DNA from: an uncultured Odoribacter sp.
GTDB taxonomy: Bacteria; Bacteroidota; Bacteroidia; Bacteroidales; Marinifilaceae
NCBI GenBank assembly: GCA_905204385.1
Contig: CAJKZL010000166.1
Span: 1-6,702, forward strand
Length of the DNA: 6,702 nt
Direction of reading: 5' to 3'
Numbering within the stretch: the stretch's first letter is position 1; each line of letters opens with the position of its first letter. The notes beneath the pieces are model-generated. The model saw only the letters and a program-made list of their open reading frames with translations, was not told where the DNA came from and did not search any database. Both the position numbers and the translations under genes were made by a program. Positions 6,677 to 6,702 of the stretch are shown one piece after another.

Positions 6677-6702
6677 GGGTACACGCTTTTTAACTTTTGC
6701 AA

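Noticed and set aside
6677..6702. Possible promoter (TTAACTTTTGCAA) for a gene beyond the right edge
   Set aside because: The box has one T too many for TAnnTTTG, and no downstream gene is visible to support it.
1..6702. Defence system, mobile element, CRISPR array or RNA gene
   Set aside because: No direct-repeat arrays, transposase or integrase motifs, terminal inverted repeats, tRNA or rRNA sequence were seen; the gene set is ordinary chromosomal.

Overview
The window looks like chromosomal DNA of a gut-type Bacteroidota, most likely Bacteroidales. Three things point there. The promoters have -7 boxes of the form TAnnTTTG. The translation starts are AT-rich and lack Shine-Dalgarno sequences. 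The gene content includes an M23 peptidase divergent from alaS, a lipoprotein with an OmpA-like motif and TPRs, and a lipoprotein carrying a TlpA-type thioredoxin domain. The genus cannot be fixed from the sequence; Odoribacteraceae or a relative is only an impression.

Layout. At the left edge (507 down to 1, minus strand) is the N-terminal 169 codons of a membrane-anchored M23 metallopeptidase, with a very good Bacteroidota promoter at 537-567. Divergent from it is alaS (699-3332), whose reading frame matches a complete bacterial alanyl-tRNA synthetase of about 877 codons. That frame is broken by an in-frame TAA at 2193 and two in-frame TGAs at 3222 and 3228. Next, from its own promoter, comes an intact 574-residue lipoprotein with an OmpA-like motif and C-terminal tetratricopeptide repeats (3436-5160), closed by a strong intrinsic terminator (5183-5220). 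The last gene (5339-6676) is a lipoprotein with an extracytoplasmic thioredoxin-like domain, CVPC active site; it is broken by one in-frame TGA at 6029.

The genes look like four separate transcription units rather than one pathway: translation (alaS) plus three envelope proteins concerned with cell wall, envelope structure and thiol redox. There is no mobile element, CRISPR array, RNA gene or defence-like cassette here.

The most notable signal is the set of internal stops. All of them keep the frame, and they sit in genes that are otherwise complete. Two TGAs fall exactly on conserved glycines of the AlaRS C-terminal Gly-rich motif, and the TAA lies in a four-codon patch replacing the near-universal PFYA of PFYAESGGQ. 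Local sequence error or very recent inactivation is the simplest reading. A split AlaRS or UGA recoding are less likely alternatives that can be tested.
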